64,000 nt of DNA from Catonia carolina. Its lineage: Eukaryota > Arthropoda > Insecta > Hemiptera > Achilidae. Under the pieces are notes generated by a model. That model was not told where the DNA came from, did not search any database, and saw only the letters and a program-made list of their open reading frames with translations. The stretch's first letter is position 1, and the number at the start of each line of letters is the position of its first letter. A program made the position numbers and the translations under genes. Location of the stretch: positions 436,516,639-436,580,638 of the forward strand of contig JAQMRL010000001.1 in NCBI GenBank assembly GCA_035578175.1. The letters are read 5' to 3'. Shown in pieces: positions 1-12,577 of the stretch.

Positions 1-1598
1 TACGAATACGTATTTTATTTTTTTTACGTTTTACTGTTCTGTACATTAATGCTAATACAAACGAAAAATGGCGGTAGTTAAAGATGAAGGATGAAAGAAT
101 AAACGCCTTCCCGGGAAACGATCGTAGCGGCCACAGTAAATTTTCCGGAGTTTTATTAAAATTAAATTTTAATAAGTAATGAACATTTTAATTTATCAGC
201 AAATAAGAGAAAAATTATCTTGAGTTCCGTTTTTCCCAGACATTGAATAAATCTGAAAAAGTTATTTCTATGCGATACCTGTTTGTAATCTACCCGTTAT
301 CTAGGTTTATATCTAGGTAAGAAGCTCACGTGGAATGTAAACGTAAATAAAAAAAGAAAGGCTTTCCAAGGCAGGTTCAAACAGTTGTACAGACTTCTTT
401 CATGCAAATCTAAGTTACGACTACATCTGAATTAACCATTTACAGCTCCTACCTTCGACTAATATGGAGCTATGCCAGTCAACTTTACTGCTGTGCAAAA
501 CCATCGGTATTAGCAATTAGCAAAAATTCAGCGTTTTCAATCAAAGCGTTTACGGAGGATAGTTAACGCCCCCTATTATGTAACCAATAAAACGCTACAC
601 TCAGACCTAAACGTACCCTACATAAATCGTTTTCTTTAAACTCTATACAAAATTTAGGAAGAAACTCGCGAACAACAATAACCCATTGATCTCAAACCTG
701 GCTGCGCAGACTCTCCCAAATAATTCAATAAGACGATTAAAACGTCGATGGAGCCGGGACCTCATCAATTATCGTAGCACTGTAATTGACTATCCACTGC
801 AGTGATCTAAATGCTGCACTCATAAATTCACGTAGGAATTCTGTCACTGGACTGTGTCTCCACTCACGTTATTTTGTAATGTTAATTTTTTCATATTTTG
901 TGTTATCACATTCACTGATAGTATCTAACTTATTTTAAATTTCTTGAATAAAGAAAAAAGATATATAAGTTTTGTAAAGCTTAGATTTGAAAAATTGTAG
1001 TAATAGTACTTATAAATGTTTTGAAATTCAATAAATTTTTTCTCCATATACGATTTTTTACGAAAAAAAATTAGTTGATATTGAAATAAAAATACAAATC
1101 TACAAATAAGTTCGTTTAGTTTATGAAATACATTTTAGCTCGCCATCTTACTTGAACGATAGTAACATTAGTATTCTAGAATGTACATCCATTTTTTTTA
1201 TTAAAGTGAAAAAAAAGTTTTATTCACATTAAATAAAGTTTATTACATACAAGAACGTTAAAATTGGTTTGGGAATGAAAAGGTCTTTTTGTTACTTTAC
1301 AGTTTGCAAAAAGAGATCATCAAGTATTCTTTCAGAATGATCATCTGTGCAAAAACTTTGACTTTATCTTGTTATTATAGTTTTATCAATGTCCTCAATT
1401 TTAGAGGTTGATTATTTAATTATTTTTTGTAACTATATGTTGGCGGGTGGTATATAAGCCTAACAATTGTATTTAACCTTTGCTGTGTCAGTTTAAATCA
1501 GTGTTCCAGACACTAGGAAACAAAATATAATATGCAATTGGTACTGTCTATCATTAGGATTTATTTTTGAAAGTAATTAAAGCATTGGAAAAAGAAAA
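1..1598. other. Unassigned A+T-rich DNA
   Basis: No exon-like reading frame, RNA gene or terminal repeat could be recognised. The stretch is A+T-rich with short homopolymers. It could be intronic sequence of the pikachurin gene or intergenic. Confidence 0.5.
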
Positions 1599-1663
1599 TA
1601 CGAGGTGTGGCTATTAAATAACGAGACTGACGTTGTAAAAAAAGTTTTTTATTTTATACATAA

Positions 1664-2204
1664 TCAGTTATTGTCACCTTCAATATACACTCCTTCTCTA
1701 TCCATACAACGCTCCATGTGAATTTTCCATTGTTGGAAACAGTGCTGGAAGTCATCTTCGGTTAGCTCCTTCAGGACTCGTGCCGCTTTCTCTTTTACAG
1801 CTTCCAAAGACTTAACTCTCGTCCATTTTAATGCAGATCTCACCTTAGGGAACAGGTAGAAGTCACATAGTGCAAGATCTGGTGAATAACGTGGATGTTC
1901 TAACACTGAGATGCTGTACTTGGCTAGGAACCTCTTGACAGATAACGCCGAATGAGCTGGCACACTGTCTTGGTGGAGAACCCATGATTTGTCCTTCCAC
2001 ATTTCGGGCCGTTTTTCCTTACGCTTTGACATAGTTAGAAAGTACCTCAAGATAGTAATATTGATTAATTGTTTGACCTTCAGAAACCCAGTGAAGGTAA
2101 ACAATCCCGTGGATATAAAAAAAAACAATCATCATTGCTTTAAATTTTGACTTGCTCATTCGAGCTTTTGTGGCTCTCTGTGAAGTTCCGCTCTTCCAGT
2201 GCAT
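1664..2204 (-). pseudogene. Mariner transposase C-terminal half, frameshifted
   Basis: On the minus strand the conserved C-terminal part of a mariner transposase can be read in two frames joined by a frameshift near 2040. The upstream frame gives GIVYLHWVSEGQTINQ. The downstream frame gives RPEMWKDKSWVLHQD (second catalytic Asp context), then YSPDLALCDFYLFPK (third catalytic Asp context), and ends VYIEGDNN. The D-34-D spacing and the C-terminal EGDN motif are typical of mariners. The N-terminal DNA-binding domain and the first catalytic Asp region are absent. This is a dead fragment forming the left arm of the palindromic element. Confidence 0.85.
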
Positions 2205-2279
2205 GGATTGGCGCTTCGTTTCCGGATCATAAGTAAAGAACCACTTTCATCACACGTTATTATCTTCTACCTTTTCTCT

Positions 2280-2435
2280 AAGGTGAAATCTGCATTAAAA
2301 GGGGCAAGATTTGAGTCTGTGGATGCTGTAAAAGAGAAAGCAGCACGTGTCCTGAAGGAGCTGACAGAAGATGACTGCCAGCACTGTTTCCAACAATGGA
2401 AAATTTGCATGGAGCGTTGTAGGGATAGAGAATAA
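2280..2435 (+). pseudogene. Second, inverted copy of the mariner transposase C-terminus
   Basis: The plus strand encodes the last ~50 residues of the same transposase (LFSKVKSALKGARFESVDAV ... CFQQWKICMERCRDRE), the reverse-oriented counterpart of the fragment at 1664-1820. The two copies differ at several positions, so the duplication is not very recent or came from two diverged elements. The first catalytic regions are missing. Confidence 0.8.
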
Positions 2436-2607
2436 GTGTATATTGAAGGTGACAATAAGTGATTATGTATAAAATAAAAATGAAATTTTTACAACGTCAG
2501 TCTCGTTATTTAATAGCCACACCTCGTATAAATAGTTGGTATGTTTTGAAATCGAAAGCATTTGATGGACAATTTAAAAGCTAATAAACATTAGTAAAGA
2601 AAATTAC

Positions 2608-3155
2608 CGTATTGGTAAGGCAAGGAGTGTTTTCAACGCAATGAGTTCCGCGTTTAAGAGTCATGATCTCACTATGGGCACTAAGTTGCGACTCTTGCGG
2701 TGTTACGTGTTTTCCGTTCTTCTGTACGGAGTAGAGTCTTGGACGTTGACGAGGGCGACCACTACTAAACTTGAAGCCTTCGAACTTTGGGTGTACAGAA
2801 GAATGCTGAGGATACCATGGACAGATAGGGTGACCAACATTGAGGTACTGCGTCGGATGAACAAGGAACCAGAGGTAATAAACACCATTAAGTGTCGCAA
2901 GTTGCAATACCTCGGTCATATTATGAGGAACCACGGTAGATACAAACTGTTGCAGCGCATCCTGCAGGGAAGATTGGATGGTAGAAGACAGCCAGGCCGA
3001 AGAAGAATATCCTGGCTTGCTAACCTGAGAGACTGGTATGGGAAAAGCTCGGCCCAACTGTTCCGCATTGCAGATGACAAGACCAAGATAGCCATGATGA
3101 CAGCCAGCGTTCGAACCGGACAGGCACGCTGAGAAGAAGAAGAAAGAAAAGAAAA
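2608..3155 (+). pseudogene. Non-LTR retrotransposon 3' end (reverse transcriptase C-terminus)
   Basis: An open frame from 2608 to the stop at 3130 encodes the C-terminal 'thumb' region typical of LINE reverse transcriptases: RLLRCYVFSVLLYGVESWTL, then LEAFELWVYRRMLRIPWTD, then KLQYLGHIMRN, and a basic tail (GRRQPGRRRISWL). The fragment is 5'-truncated just upstream of 2608 and ends in a GAAGAAGAAG-rich tail (3130-3155), the usual structure of target-primed retrotransposition. The RT catalytic palm (YxDD) is not present. Assignment to an RTE/L1-like group is a family-level guess. Confidence 0.85.
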
Positions 3156-3384
3156 TTGGTTTGTTATTTTTAGTTCAATTAAAATCGCAATAGCTGCTTG
3201 ATCATTGAAGATTGCTATAGGTTATGAAGCGGTGGGTTCAAACATTTAATAATTTCCATACTCTTCCACGGAATCGAACCGGGTACCTTTTATTTTGTAG
3301 TATAACACGCTAATCAATGTGTGATCCGGAGGCGGTAGAATTTTTGTTATATTTTTCATTCATTATAATATAAGCCTATTCACT

Positions 3385-3768
3385 TGCCCATAACAGACAG
3401 GTGGAGTGTCAAATTATTTACACTCAATCTGTTAGTTGCTGGGCTAAAATAAATAATTCTGTTTCTTATTCCATAGTCAGCCAATTAAATGACTGAATCA
3501 TTTAAGAACAGAAGAGGTGTAAAATACACTAATCAGAGTTATCTCCTCTGAAAGTAATGAATTTCATTATACAGCCAGACCCTGCGGTGAATGAAGTGAA
3601 CGTGTCATTTGCAGAGTGGAAAATATGTGCTTTTCAGATAGCCTGGCATGCTGATAAGCGTACTTTTTACTCAGTGAGGAAAGCAATGGTAAACCACCTC
3701 ACTCCTCGTTTTACTTAGTAAAACCTCTACAGATTCAAACCAGCCTTTCAGCTGATGACGTAAACAAC
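3385..3768 (+). mobile_element. Rep-A retroposon copy 1
   Basis: Member of the ~395-bp family that starts TGCCCATAACAGACAGG and ends GACCTAAACAACA. This copy has a short deletion in the middle (about 3663), which breaks the open frame seen in other copies. Flanks show a weak direct repeat (TATTCACT / TTTCACTT). Confidence 0.85.
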
Positions 3769-4246
3769 ATATATTTCACTTGGAAAAGTGAAATATTTAT
3801 GAATTTTGAAACGAACGGAGGTCGATAGTTTATTTATATTGAAATGTAATCAGGTAAGGAACTCAAATTAGGTATATCCAACGAGTAATTTAATTCTATG
3901 GTTAATTAAATAATTGTTCTAAATAAACCATCTCAAAATCACGTTTCTGAAAAATATTGCTTTAGATTCATGGAAATACAGAAATATAACATTTGTTGCG
4001 CTGCAGGAATTTATTCCGAATGAAACTTAATATTTCTGTGTAAAGTAAGCGGTGGTATTAAGGTTTTCTCAATTTCTTGCCTCCAGCAATACTTTATTGA
4101 TTCTATCTTTTCATTTACCATTGCGGTATTTGTTAAGATTCAGGAAGTTCTTTCATTAATTTTCCAACTGTTATAATATAAAATGCTTTATAGTTTCCTT
4201 TTTATCAGTTAATTTCAATTTTTAAATGCCTTCTGTATGTCTTCTT
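3769..4246. other. Unassigned A+T-rich DNA
   Basis: No coding or repeat signal recognised. Confidence 0.4.
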
Positions 4247-4255
4247 CATTGGGAG

Positions 4256-4260
<5 letters not shown>

Positions 4261-4292
<32 letters not shown>

Positions 4293-4465
4293 GTCGCATC
4301 AACTGTAATGGTCATTAGCGACGACGTTGGGGTGGAACTTTATGCGATGTAGGATGAAAAATGATTTTTTGTAACGTATGAAAATATGCCATGCCTGAGT
4401 GGGATTCGAACCCAGGACCGCATGATGAAAGGCGAGCACGTTACCAACTGCGCCAATGCGGCCGG
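4261..4465 (-). mobile_element. tRNA-derived SINE (SINE-1), complete copy
   Basis: Read on the minus strand, a tRNA-like head (A box TGGCGCAGTTGGTAA, B box GGTTCGAATCC) is followed by a ~100-bp body and a long A tail (the T run at 4261-4289). A perfect 14-bp target-site duplication, CATTGGGAGAATTT, flanks it at 4247-4260 and 4466-4479, proving retroposition. The tRNA-like part is not a functional tRNA gene: it is joined to the SINE body and the same body recurs at 37.6 and 38.7 kb. Confidence 0.93.
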
Positions 4466-4479
4466 CATTGGGAGAATTT

Positions 4480-4853
4480 CTTTTAATAACGTAGTTATAT
4501 TTTTATCTAAAATTTCAATGAAAAATGTGGGTGTATATTTACTGAAAAAGTTTAACATTTCATAATAGACTTTTAAAATTTACAAAAATAACTAGTAATC
4601 TTATTTTTTATTTTAAGAATACTACAAATAATAAAAATTAAAGTAAATAAGTAATTTAACTATATAAAAAATTTTAATTTATGATTTTTTTTATTCTCTC
4701 CTCGGTATCTACTGAACTAACTTACTTTTTGAAACGTACTCGTAGCGGTGTGTAAACATTTTTAACTTTTTCTAAACATTAAAAATGTAGTCTATTTGCT
4801 TCTAGAATTGTAGGATTCATCCTGTAACATTTATTATTTTATTTCTAACTTCT
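4480..4853. other. Unassigned A+T-rich DNA
   Basis: No coding or repeat signal recognised. Confidence 0.4.
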
Positions 4854-4857
4854 TTAA

Positions 4858-5547
4858 GGGGGTAGTCAACCCAGAAAATGAAAATCAAAACTTCTGGCTA
4901 TAATTTATCATTACTTATTTTAAATGAAAGAGTAATTTACTAGTACTCATCTACCATTTGAACCAAGCCAAAAAATTAATTACAGCTCCTAATATAAGGG
5001 AGAGATTGGAAATGCGGGCTTTTACGGAGAATAAAATATCTCAGGAACGAAAAAAGATATCAACATGATTCTTATACTACAAAATACAGAAAAATTCTAT
5101 TTATTATCTGTTGTATGAGCTTGTACGCAGTTTTTATTACAAGAAATTTATTGAAAAAAACCATATTTTCAAAAACATTTATTTTATGTATTTATAAATT
5201 ATTTTTTAACTAAATCCCTATTAAGGTTTTTTTAATAATCATTCCACAGATAATAGAGCAAGAAATTATGAACGTTTGAAAAAAACATCATCCAAATATC
5301 TCCAATACTAACCAAAATATTTAATTCCCAAGAATGTACAATCATGCAAAAATCACATTTCCGGAAAACTTAAAGTTGAAGGAATAATTTCACTCGCCTT
5401 GCTAGTGATCTTTATTTTAAACAGATGTTTTTATAACTTTTTGTCAATGTATAAACAAATGTTGTGATTCAGAAAATTTTAAACTTCAAATAAATGCAAA
5501 AACATCGCAATTTAAAAAAAAATCATCTTCTTGAGTTGACTACCCCC
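4858..5547. mobile_element. TTAA-flanked non-autonomous element (piggyBac-type candidate)
   Basis: Terminal inverted repeats GGGGGTAGTCAAC (left) and GTTGACTACCCCC (right) are bounded on both sides by TTAA (4854-4857 and 5548-5551), the target duplicated by piggyBac elements. The interior is A+T-rich with no transposase remnant, so this would be a MITE-like derivative. Confidence 0.7.
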
Positions 5548-5611
5548 TTAACACATAACCAATTACAATCAAAATAACATCGGTTTTAAATAAAATTTGA
5601 ATTAAATATGA

Positions 5612-5935
5612 CTAACCCTTCGGGTTGGTCTAGAGGTAAAGTCGTCGCCGCGAGTCAGCTGTTCAACAGCTTATTTTTGAAGACAAAAGTTCCTGGTTCA
5701 AATCCTAGTAAAGGTAGTAACTTTTATACGGATTTGAATGCTAGACAGTGGTTACCGGTGTACTTTGATGGTTGGGATTTAATTAACCATACACTCTTAG
5801 GAATGGTCGGCCTGGGTCTGTACAAGACTACACCTCATTTACACGTCATACACATCTCATTGGATGATGGGGTTGCTTATTGTTCTGAATTGAACAGATT
5901 GCAACGTACACAAATTAGGAGTAAAAAAAAAATCT
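5612..5935 (+). mobile_element. tRNA-derived SINE (SINE-3), full-length
   Basis: The head has an A-box-like GGTTGGTCTAGAGGTAAAG and a B box GGTTCAAATCC; a ~250-bp body and an A-rich tail follow. Other copies in the window (12.7, 21.1, 29.2, 36.1, 58.4 kb) share the same body, which identifies it as a SINE family and not a tRNA gene. An apparent 109-codon ORF across it is incidental. Confidence 0.88.
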
Positions 5936-8279
5936 GACTGGCTTTTTAAAAAAATGAAATTTAGAATATTTTATATATTATTTAGTTATTATTATTAAAT
6001 ATATTTTATAAAGTGTATCTCAGCTATTATTGAATTATAATAAATAGTTTACCGGTTTATTCTATTTGTATCGTTTCTGAAGTCCGTCGCTCACCTTAAG
6101 AGTCTCGTTCAATGTTCCGTCGGTATTTAATATAGGCCTATTTCTTGCCGTAATTCAATTAACTAATGTTCTTTCACTTTAATTTCATTTTATAGGTCCA
6201 TCTGTGACTTTTTACTATGAATTATAAAACAATTACACTTTATATTTACTTAACACATTCCATAAATCAAACCGCACTTAAACACAACCATTCTCTTCAA
6301 ACTGCCCCGGTCAACAGCACACCAAATCAAAAATGCATTCTCTTATATTAATTACTTTTTGTTTGATAATTTTTAAAACTTTCAAATAAAATATAAATTT
6401 GTGTTGTAAATAAATGTTTTTTAAACTTATAAAAGCCAGCAAATAATCTTGTTCATCAATTCGTTTTTTGACTAACTACATCGGATCGGGCCCTGACGGT
6501 TTTGCGGAGGCAAACCTAAAAACTTTTGTTTTTCAATTTGTAAAGAATTCTTTTTTAAATTTTAATTTGGTTAACTGTTATTTGATCGTTAAATTAATCT
6601 TTTAAACCACTTATTCCAAAGATTTTGGTATTAATCTATTTTAGCTGATTCATAATTTATTTAAAAGGTAATAAAATTTGTTAATTTCTTTGATTCCATT
6701 GTAGTACAAACTGAGCTAAAAATGTTTTCGAATTGCTTAGATATTTTATTATTTATTTTACAACTGCAAAACGAGTTCGATCAGACACGGTTTAAGAATT
6801 TTTTCTTTGAAAAAACGTCGTTAAAGTTCTTTGTTTGAAGTTTTATCTTACCGCTGAAAATACCGTTATTACTCTCGAAAGTAAAAATACTTTTTACAAA
6901 AATATTGTAGCAACTGTAAATACATTTTCGTTTCAAACAAATTGGGTTTTTAAATCGTAATAAAGTAAAGTACGAAGTTTGTTTCTCGTAATGTAGCAGG
7001 CAGTTTATCGATCGGATTGTAGATTTGTGTTTAAGGCACAAAGTATAGGCTATGGGTTCTTTTTTAATTAGTAAAGCCCTACTTGTGTTGTTATGGTTAA
7101 ACAAAACGCTATTTAGTCAGCTACAACAACATAAATTCCCAATTGCTATGAATTTATTGAATTCGTATAACCGTAGATAGAAAGCTATTTGCAACCCCTA
7201 GCTTAAACTACCGTATTTTCATCCCCTTAGTTGTAGGGGAATTTTCCCTTTTGCGTTATAGGTAGCTTATTTCGTTCATTCAACTGAGGGGTCCAGTTAA
7301 TGTATGTTCGTTCACTGGGCTTCTCCCTAAAAATTGTGTACCTTTGCAATACTACACCCTGGAGACGACATCAGGAAAACGCAAGTTTTCTTTAAAAATA
7401 AAACTGTCCTTCTCTTTCTAGGCCAATAAATTTTCTTGAAACAACCTTTTTCGGGAATAACAAAAAAATATTATTCAGAAACGATTTTCTTGGAATAACA
7501 AAACTGAAATATTGTATTCTAAAATGTTTTGTCCATACATATTAAAATATGTGTTTGATAACGCAAAAAACTAATTTCCTAATGCGTACACATAATTTTC
7601 TTACAAATTCGTTTATTTTTTTGTTATTATTTGCTATATAACGCACTATCGTAGTATGAACTGAGAAAGAAAACTGCGATAGGGGAAATGTTTCTATACC
7701 TGATGTTTAAATTATTTTTACGTTTTATGAACCCCTAAACCCAAAAAAGTACAAGTATGACAGTCTCTGTGTTTTATTCATTCAGAAGCAAGAACCACTC
7801 GACAGGTTGAGATAGTATTTGAAACTAAGATTTCATTAACAAAGCTCAGAGAGATATTCTGGAATTAGTTAGGCTATGTAGTCCTAAAAATAAGTGAAGT
7901 TTACTCCAATACAAAATAGAACATTTTCTTCTGAACTTGTTTTCCTCCATATTCTTCTTATTATTCTTCTCCTTCTCCTCCTTACTTTTCTTTTTCTTCT
8001 TGTTCCTTTTTCTTCTGTTTCCTTTCTGCTTCTACTTCCTGAGACGCCTCTATTGCCATGAGACCTTCAAGTTATGAAATTGTAAGTGAGGAGGGAATCC
8101 CTAGTTCTTCAACATAAATACTGCTAACCGATCCACTTTCCCGCCAAGGTTGATAACCCGATCTTCCATAGAGTTACCCAGCACAACAGCGGCACCAAGT
8201 GTATGTAAAGTACAGCAGTTGGAGTGAAATAAACTAGGAACTCTTTTTTAATTTTTTTATAATATAAATGGACAGTTCA
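5936..8279. other. Unassigned DNA
   Basis: 2.3 kb without a recognisable exon or terminal repeat. The open frames present are short, A+T-driven and have no family motif. A pyrimidine-rich CTTCTTCTCC-type tract lies at about 7930-8040. Confidence 0.4.
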
Positions 8280-9590
8280 CTATGCCAGCGAAACTTTATT
8301 TGGGCCGTTTCGCGTGGGAGACACCGACAGAATTGAGAAAATAGAAAGAAGAATACTGAGGAAGTGCATAAACAAAAAGCATATAGTGGAAGGACAGTGG
8401 CGGTTAATCCCAAACAAAAACATCTACAAGCTAATCACCTCACTAACAAACAACTTCAGAAGGAAAAGAATATCATTCCTAGGACACCTACTCAGAGCAG
8501 AAAACTCCAGACTTGTGAACCGGCTGATCAACCATTTTTAGGATAAGGTGTCGAGACCTAAGTGACTGAAAAATGTACAGCAAGATATGGAGGAACTTAA
8601 AATCACTAAACAGGACTGTTTGGGTTTCCGATGCGAGGGATCCCTTGGATTTTAAGACAATGAAAAATTACCCACGACGTATAATTATTGAATTTAATGA
8701 AATAGCAAATAAAACGATTGTTTCCGAAGGACCAGATTGCGTTCATAAGATAGCTGGCAATCACAGCTAAACGATTGATTGATTGTAACTGGCAATTTAA
8801 GGCAATTAGGAACGACTTACAGAATGAACAATAGAATGAATTAAGGAACATGAAATCACAAGAATTGCACCAATAAGTAACATAAAACACAACAAAATTC
8901 AGCACTTACCTTTGATTAAGCCTTGAAGAGTTTCGCAATGTTATTCACGCGTGGTCGGTAGGTTGAAAAGTCACTAAACATAATTTGCAAATTATAGTTA
9001 TAAATTCACAATACACAAATGAAATACGCACAATAAGAGTTCTCATATGGAGATCGAAACGAAAGCATGCCCACGACAGACATACTTCACAAAGAAAAGG
9101 TCATAACACGCCATTAATGACCAGAACGATATAGCGCCGAACTTGTTGCGTTGCCTGTTGACTTAGAAGTGCGGAGATTGGGAAAGAAGGAAGTAAAGAA
9201 CGGTAGTAGGGGCAGGAAGAATGACGTATGTATGAGGTCATAGGAACTATTTTATTTGGGAAATTTGAAATACGAGGTAGCGGGAATCTGAGTACGCTAT
9301 TGCCAGTATAAGTTGCCTTAACAAGGACCTACTAACGAAATCAACAGAGTACGACCAACTGGTCAAGGCTAATATGATAACATTTGCACCAAAACCCAGG
9401 AGTAGTCTATACAACAGGGTGTTTACCGATGAAGACCGGAGACAAAGATCGGAGCGTCTTAAGAAAGTGTGCGCCAAACGAAAGGAAGGTGGTCTCAAGA
9501 GAGCATGCTTCTCAAAGAAACCCAACCCTGGAACAAACCTGAATTTGAACTAAAGTGATCCTATGGGGTCTCAAAAGTAAAAAATAAAAT
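8280..9590 (+). pseudogene. Decayed non-LTR retrotransposon 3' region
   Basis: Three blocks look like the degenerate C-terminal part of a LINE ORF2. At 8314-8541: IEKIERRILRKCINKK and FRRKRISFLGHLLRAENS, the motif seen after the RT domain. At about 8780-8850: NWQFKAIRNDLQNE with stops. At about 9310-9550: FTDEDRRQRSERLKKVCAKR, resembling the basic 'SERMKxxWxxRK' end of such proteins. Stops and frameshifts break the frame, and an A/T-rich tail follows. The blocks may be one element or two overlapping remnants; 8900-9240 shows no motif. Confidence 0.6.
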
Positions 9591-9941
9591 AAAAATGGAC
9601 AGTTATTTTCTATTATACTCGCATTACTGGCATTCGCCATAGCCAAAGTTTTTTCAGGTCAACCCACAGTAAGCCCTTACTTACTTACTTACACTTTAAG
9701 TGGATCTATGAGAACATTTGAGTGGGATTTGCTCTTGCTCAATAATCGCTTTTTCTAAATTATTGTCTTACGACATTAGGGCAAAAGGCCACATAAAAAA
9801 AATAATTCAAGTTATTGTGTCTCAAATTATTCTACTCATATTACCATCTTGATTCGTTAGTGGTGAAACGTACTTTCCTCATAAAACAAGGAAGAACTTT
9901 AAAATGGGAACTACAAAAACTAGTGTATAAATTTTATGAGC
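9591..9941. other. Unassigned DNA
   Basis: No coding or repeat signal recognised apart from a short TTACTTACTTAC run near 9680. Confidence 0.4.
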
Positions 9942-10096
9942 TATAGTCCAGCCTCTCTTAGTTTGCTCCTAATGTAAACAAATAATGACGTCACTGAGCA
10001 TGCGCATTGTGTTAAAATGTTTACACGCTGATTAAAAAGTAACAACAAAATACTTTCAAAAGTATTTAAATACAAAATACTTTTAAAAGTATTTTT

Positions 10097-10237
10097 ACTT
10101 TCTCTTGCCTATATGAATATATAGGAAGGAAAGTATTGTTTTCATGTCGATTTTTCGAAATCGAGTTTTCACCGGATCTATACGTTTTCAGACCCCCTGA
10201 ACCCAAAAAACATGTTTTTAGCGATTGGTCTGTGTGT

Positions 10238-10324
<87 letters not shown>

Positions 10325-11113
10325 TGTGTGTGTGTGAACAGAATATCTCAAGAACGGAACGTCGTACGAACTTGAAACTTGAAACTTAAGTTACATACCA
10401 CTACCGGACGCGACATGAACATTTTCATCAAAATCGGTCAACCGGAAGTAGTAGTTTATTCGTATAATTTTTCAGTTTTTTGCGATTTTCTCAAAAACTG
10501 GTCCTACGATTTTTTTTAAAATTGCCTATTTTACTCAATTTTTTATTCTCTACAAGATAGGGTAGGCGCTATGTTTGCTGAAATTCTCGGTGAGGCTGTT
10601 TTCATGTAAAAACGTTGTTTTTTTAAGATTACGGCTTTAATATAAATTTTAGCGCAAAAACTTATATAATAAAAGTTGTAGAGAATTTAAAAACCTACAA
10701 CTTTTATTTCAAACATTTTTTTGTATAACGCTTAGTTTAGCGGTAATTTGCGATTTTCTCTTTTTTTTCTCACGAAAACGTGAGAAAAATCGATTTTTTT
10801 AACATTTCGGCCTTAGTATGCATTTTACGACAAAAGTGTATATAATTAAATTTATAGAAAATTAAAAGATCTACAACTTTAATTAAAGCATTTTTCTCTA
10901 CAGAGCCTAGTTTAGAGAGAAAGAGAGATTTTCCGTATTTCTAAGCCAAACTGAGGTTGATTTTCATTTTGCGTCTTTCACTCATGATTAAAATTAGGTT
11001 ATGTTTGTTGAGGTTAGTTTTTTGTTTATTTCTTATGTTTTATTACTAATGTTAGGTTTATTGTTAATTATTTGCACTGGCAAGAGAAAGTTGTGTGAGT
11101 GTTTCACACCAGA
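10097..11113 (+). mobile_element. Rep-B element copy 1
   Basis: About 1-kb repeat running from ACTTTCTCTTGCCTATATG to GCAAGAGAAAGTTGTGTGAG...CACACCAGA. The two ends contain a 13-bp inverted repeat (ACTTTCTCTTGCC / GGCAAGAGAAAGT), and the right end adds a hairpin (GTGTGAGTGTTTCACAC). No transposase is encoded. A (TG)n tract sits at a fixed internal position. It could be a non-autonomous TIR transposon or a Helitron-like element (3' hairpin); borders fall in T-runs, so the duplication is hard to read. Confidence 0.8.
10230..10336. repeat. (TG)n microsatellite inside Rep-B
   Basis: About 105 bp of TG/GT dinucleotide repeat with two interruptions, at the conserved internal site of Rep-B. Repetitive Val/Cys open frames over it are artefacts. 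Confidence 0.95.
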
Positions 11114-11306
11114 TTTTTTTAAATGAAATTGTTAGGCCTATATCATATCGTGACTGATGTTTTTAGTACTTTAAGTACTTTTAATTTTAAAAATAGTTAA
11201 TTTAATAGGAATACAACATCCGTAAAGTGGCAGACTCTAGCGTGCACCCTGTAGAAGCTGGCTTTTGTTTGTTGACAGTAGGAGCAAACTAAGAACGGCT
11301 CAACTG

Positions 11307-11846
11307 TAGATTAGTTATCAATTAATAGTTTTCATAATCAGTTTTCTCTTCGAATCTTATAAGAAAATCATGTATCAAATGGCAATCGCAGGCTATTAAA
11401 AACCAGCATAAAATTAAGATTAAAGGCAAGAGTTTTTGTCCGATTAAATTTTATTTTTAACAGTTCACGTAAACTTATTTTAAATTTTGGTCTTGAAATT
11501 GTTTCATTGATATATTATATTAACGAACCTAACATTATTCATTAAATTTTCAGCCGAAAGTTTCCAACTTCTTAAGGAAATATTTAATTTTTGAAACATT
11601 AATGGATAAACAAAAGAGAAACACGGAATAAACTGGCGCTAATACACTGCAGGCTCTTATTTTCCATTTTAATTGAGTCTCGGTGTAACGTTCCGTTGTG
11701 TTTTACTTTAATTTAGTAATAATTTAGTCCACGGTAAAAAATAATATTTATAATTCTTCTAACATCTCGCCGACTTGTGCGTTTGTAATAAACATTCATT
11801 CATTTCTACATTGCGTTTGTTTTTTTATTAAATAGACAAAAAGAAA
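11307..11846. other. Unassigned A+T-rich DNA
   Basis: No coding or repeat signal recognised. Confidence 0.4.
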
Positions 11847-11950
11847 TCTGGTGTGAATCCCTCACACAATTTTCTCTTGCCAATGTAAATAAAAGTATAT
11901 AACCTATTTTCAATCATGAGTAATTGACCGAAATGAAAATAAACCTCCAT
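11847..11950 (-). mobile_element. Rep-B right-end fragment
   Basis: In reverse orientation, about 100 bp match the right terminus of Rep-B: the hairpin next to TCTGGTGTGAA, the TTTTCTCTTGCCAATG block, and the AATCATGAGT block. Confidence 0.7.
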
Positions 11951-12040
11951 AAAACTTCAAAATACTTCCTTCTATCTTCTGATGTCATCTTCTACTATGC
12001 AAACTAGACCTACCATTTAACCCTTTATAGGGCAGTACTA

Positions 12041-12434
12041 TGCCCATAATAGACAGATGGAGTGTAAAATTATTTACACTCAATCTGTTTGTTGCAGGGC
12101 TAAAATAAATAGTTCTGTTTCTTATCACATGGTCACCCAATTAAATGACTGAATCATCTAAGAACAGAAGAGGTAGAGGTGTAAAAGACGCTAATCAGAG
12201 TTATCTCCTCTGAAAGAAATGAATTTCATTATACAGCCAGACCCTGTGGTGAATGAAGTGAAGGTGTCATTTACAGAGTGGAAAATATGTGCTTTTTAGA
12301 GGGCCCGGCATGCTGATAAGCGTACTTTTCCACTCAGTGAGGAAGGCAATGGTAAACCACCTTACTCCTCGTTTTACTTAGTAAAACCTCTGCAGGTTCA
12401 AACCAGCCTTTCGGCTGATGACCTAACCAACAAC
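12041..12434 (+). mobile_element. Rep-A retroposon copy 2
   Basis: Full-length copy with a perfect 12-bp target-site duplication AGGGCAGTACTA (12029-12040 and 12435-12446). The internal frame is closed by a TAG near 12298. Confidence 0.93.
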
Positions 12435-12577
12435 AGGGCAGTACTACGGGGAAAAATACACAAGTTGTAAAAAATGTTAAATTTTGTTTTACATAGACTT
12501 GAATAATGTTTTTCTAGTACCAGAACAGTAAGATATTTCTTTTTTTATGTTATGCCCTGGTAAGTATACCAACCCTG

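Larger units (their letters stand above)
1601..2526. mobile_element. Palindromic (foldback) mariner element
   Basis: The outer ~40 bp are near-perfect inverted repeats: CGAGGTGTGGCTATTAAATA at the left and its complement ending at 2526. They are flanked by a TA duplication at 1599-1600 and 2527-2528, as expected for Tc1/mariner elements. Unlike a normal mariner, the inverted symmetry continues about 250 bp inward: both ends carry the 3' end of the transposase gene, facing outward. The element is therefore two 3' halves joined tail-out, with no 5' end of the gene, and cannot encode a full transposase. Confidence 0.85.
9946..11306. mobile_element. TIR element interrupted by Rep-B
   Basis: Left end (from 9946) and right end (to 11306) share an imperfect ~35-bp inverted repeat containing TCTTAGTTTGCTCCTA, with TA at both borders as in Tc1/mariner MITEs. 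The inner ~1 kb (10097-11113) is a complete Rep-B element, so the original MITE was only about 340 bp. Confidence 0.65.
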